A stretch of DNA of 6,223 nucleotides. Source: Chloroflexota bacterium. GTDB lineage: Bacteria > Chloroflexota > Limnocylindria > QHBO01. The stretch lies in assembly GCA_013820865.1 (NCBI GenBank), contig JACDHU010000112.1, positions 1-6,223 on the forward strand. The letters run 5' to 3'. Of this stretch, positions 5,620-6,223 are shown one piece after another; position 1 is the stretch's first letter; every line of letters starts with the position of its first letter. A program made the translations under genes and the position numbers. A model generated the notes under the pieces. The model saw nothing but the letters and a program-made list of their open reading frames with translations, did no database searches and was not told where the DNA came from.

Positions 5620-6223
5620 CGCTCCGCGACCTCGGCCACCGCGAGGTTGCGCTTGCCGCGTCGGAGCAGCAACCAACGTCCGGCCAGCAGTTCGGATTGC
5701 TCAGGAACGGCGGTGGCGTCGGTCACCCGCTGATTATTGACGTAGACGCCTCCCTCATTCAGCGTTCGACGGGCCTGGCCACGGCTCTCTGAGAGGCCGG
5801 ACTCGACCAGAAGATCAAGGACCGATGGCATCGGGTCGCGAAGGCTCGCACGCGGCAGGTCGGCGAAGGCGGTTTCGAGCGTGCCGGCATCGAACGATGC
5901 CAGGTCACCGTCACCGAAGAGCGCCTGGCTGGCCTCGGCCGCGGCTGCGGCCGCGTCAGCTCCGTGCACCAATGCGGTCACCTCTGACGCCAGCGACCGC
6001 TGCGCCTCTCGGACGTCCGGACGAGCAACAACCGATGCTTCGAACTCTTCGATCTCAGCCCGCGATCGGAAGCTGAAGACGCGCAGGTATGTGCCGACAA
6101 CGGTGTCGTCGACGTTGAGGAACCACTGGTAGAAGGCGAACGGCGAGGTTCGCTCCGGATCCAGCCACAGCGTGGAACCGGTGCTCTTACCGAACTTCTC
6201 CCCGTCCGGCCGCGTGATGAGCG
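5616..6223 (-). CDS. tyrS: Tyrosyl-tRNA synthetase, C-terminal 201 residues (runs off right edge)
   Basis: TyrRS charges tRNA-Tyr with tyrosine in the cytoplasm. The visible part begins LITRPDGEKFGKSTGSTLWL. KFGKS (fragment residues 9-13) is the bacterial TyrRS version of the class I KMSKS signature. It is followed by WLDPERTSPFAFYQWFLNVDD (about 18-39), which is highly characteristic of TyrRS. The anticodon-binding helical region follows, with an Ala-rich stretch HGADAAAAAAEASQALF (about 86-102). An S4 RNA-binding domain closes the protein (about 131-195: PSVLDLLVESGLSESRGQAR, then GGVYVNNQRV). The frame is open from the edge to the TGA at 5618-5616, so the catalytic Rossmann half with the HIGH motif lies outside the window. 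The apparent internal starts are not real starts. The stop overlaps the start of the small membrane-protein gene, so the two are likely co-transcribed and coupled. Confidence 0.95.
   Translation of the reverse strand, partial: LITRPDGEKFGKSTGSTLWLDPERTSPFAFYQWFLNVDDTVVGTYLRVFSFRSRAEIEEFEASVVARPDVREAQRSLASEVTALVHGADAAAAAAEASQALFGDGDLASFDAGTLETAFADLPRASLRDPMPSVLDLLVESGLSESRGQARRTLNEGGVYVNNQRVTDATAVPEQSELLAGRWLLLRRGKRNLAVAEVAER

Noticed and set aside
5374..5676. Longer 100-aa version of the small membrane protein starting at the ATG at 5676
   Set aside because: It needs a 61-nt overlap with tyrS and adds a non-hydrophobic leader. The GTG at 5619 with a GTGA overlap and GAGGT upstream is the better start.

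Overview
This is a GC-rich, densely packed bacterial chromosomal segment of ordinary housekeeping type. Gene content (ruvC, yebC, an EF-G paralogue, tyrS) and protein style suggest a high-GC lineage such as Chloroflexota or a relative of the Actinomycetota. That placement is an impression from the proteins, not a computed result. I see no RNA gene, insertion sequence, CRISPR array or prophage.

Layout. Positions 1-37 (minus) hold the first 12 codons of ruvC, running out of the left edge. Positions 38-184 are a divergent control region with a near-consensus sigma70-type promoter (TTGACA, 17 bp, TACAGT) pointing right, overlapped by an inverted repeat. It serves a 68-residue small protein (185-391, plus) and an overlapping winged-helix ArsR-type regulator (336-1466, plus). 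The regulator meets yebC (1463-2221, minus) tail to tail with interlocked stop codons. yebC lies 28 nt behind a membrane protein made of two DoxX-like units (2250-3224, minus), so these two probably form an operon. A 50-bp divergent gap with a perfect TATAAT box leads to an EF-G paralogue (3275-5356, plus). It ends 17 bp from a convergent small two-helix membrane protein (5374-5619, minus), which is translationally coupled by a GTGA overlap to the tyrS C-terminal half (5616-6223, minus) that enters from the right edge.

How the genes fit together. Three genes concern translation (yebC, EF-G paralogue, tyrS) and one concerns Holliday-junction resolution (ruvC). The main architectural point is that the familiar yebC-ruvC neighbourhood is present but split by an oppositely oriented small-ORF/ArsR cassette with its own promoter. 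The main protein-level point is that the EF-G paralogue lacks the catalytic histidine of the G3 motif (DTPGY instead of DTPGH) yet keeps the domain IV tip histidine. I did not find a clearly novel multi-gene system. The least-explained items are the 68-aa small protein, the 81-aa tyrS-coupled membrane protein and the operator-like repeats upstream of the regulator.
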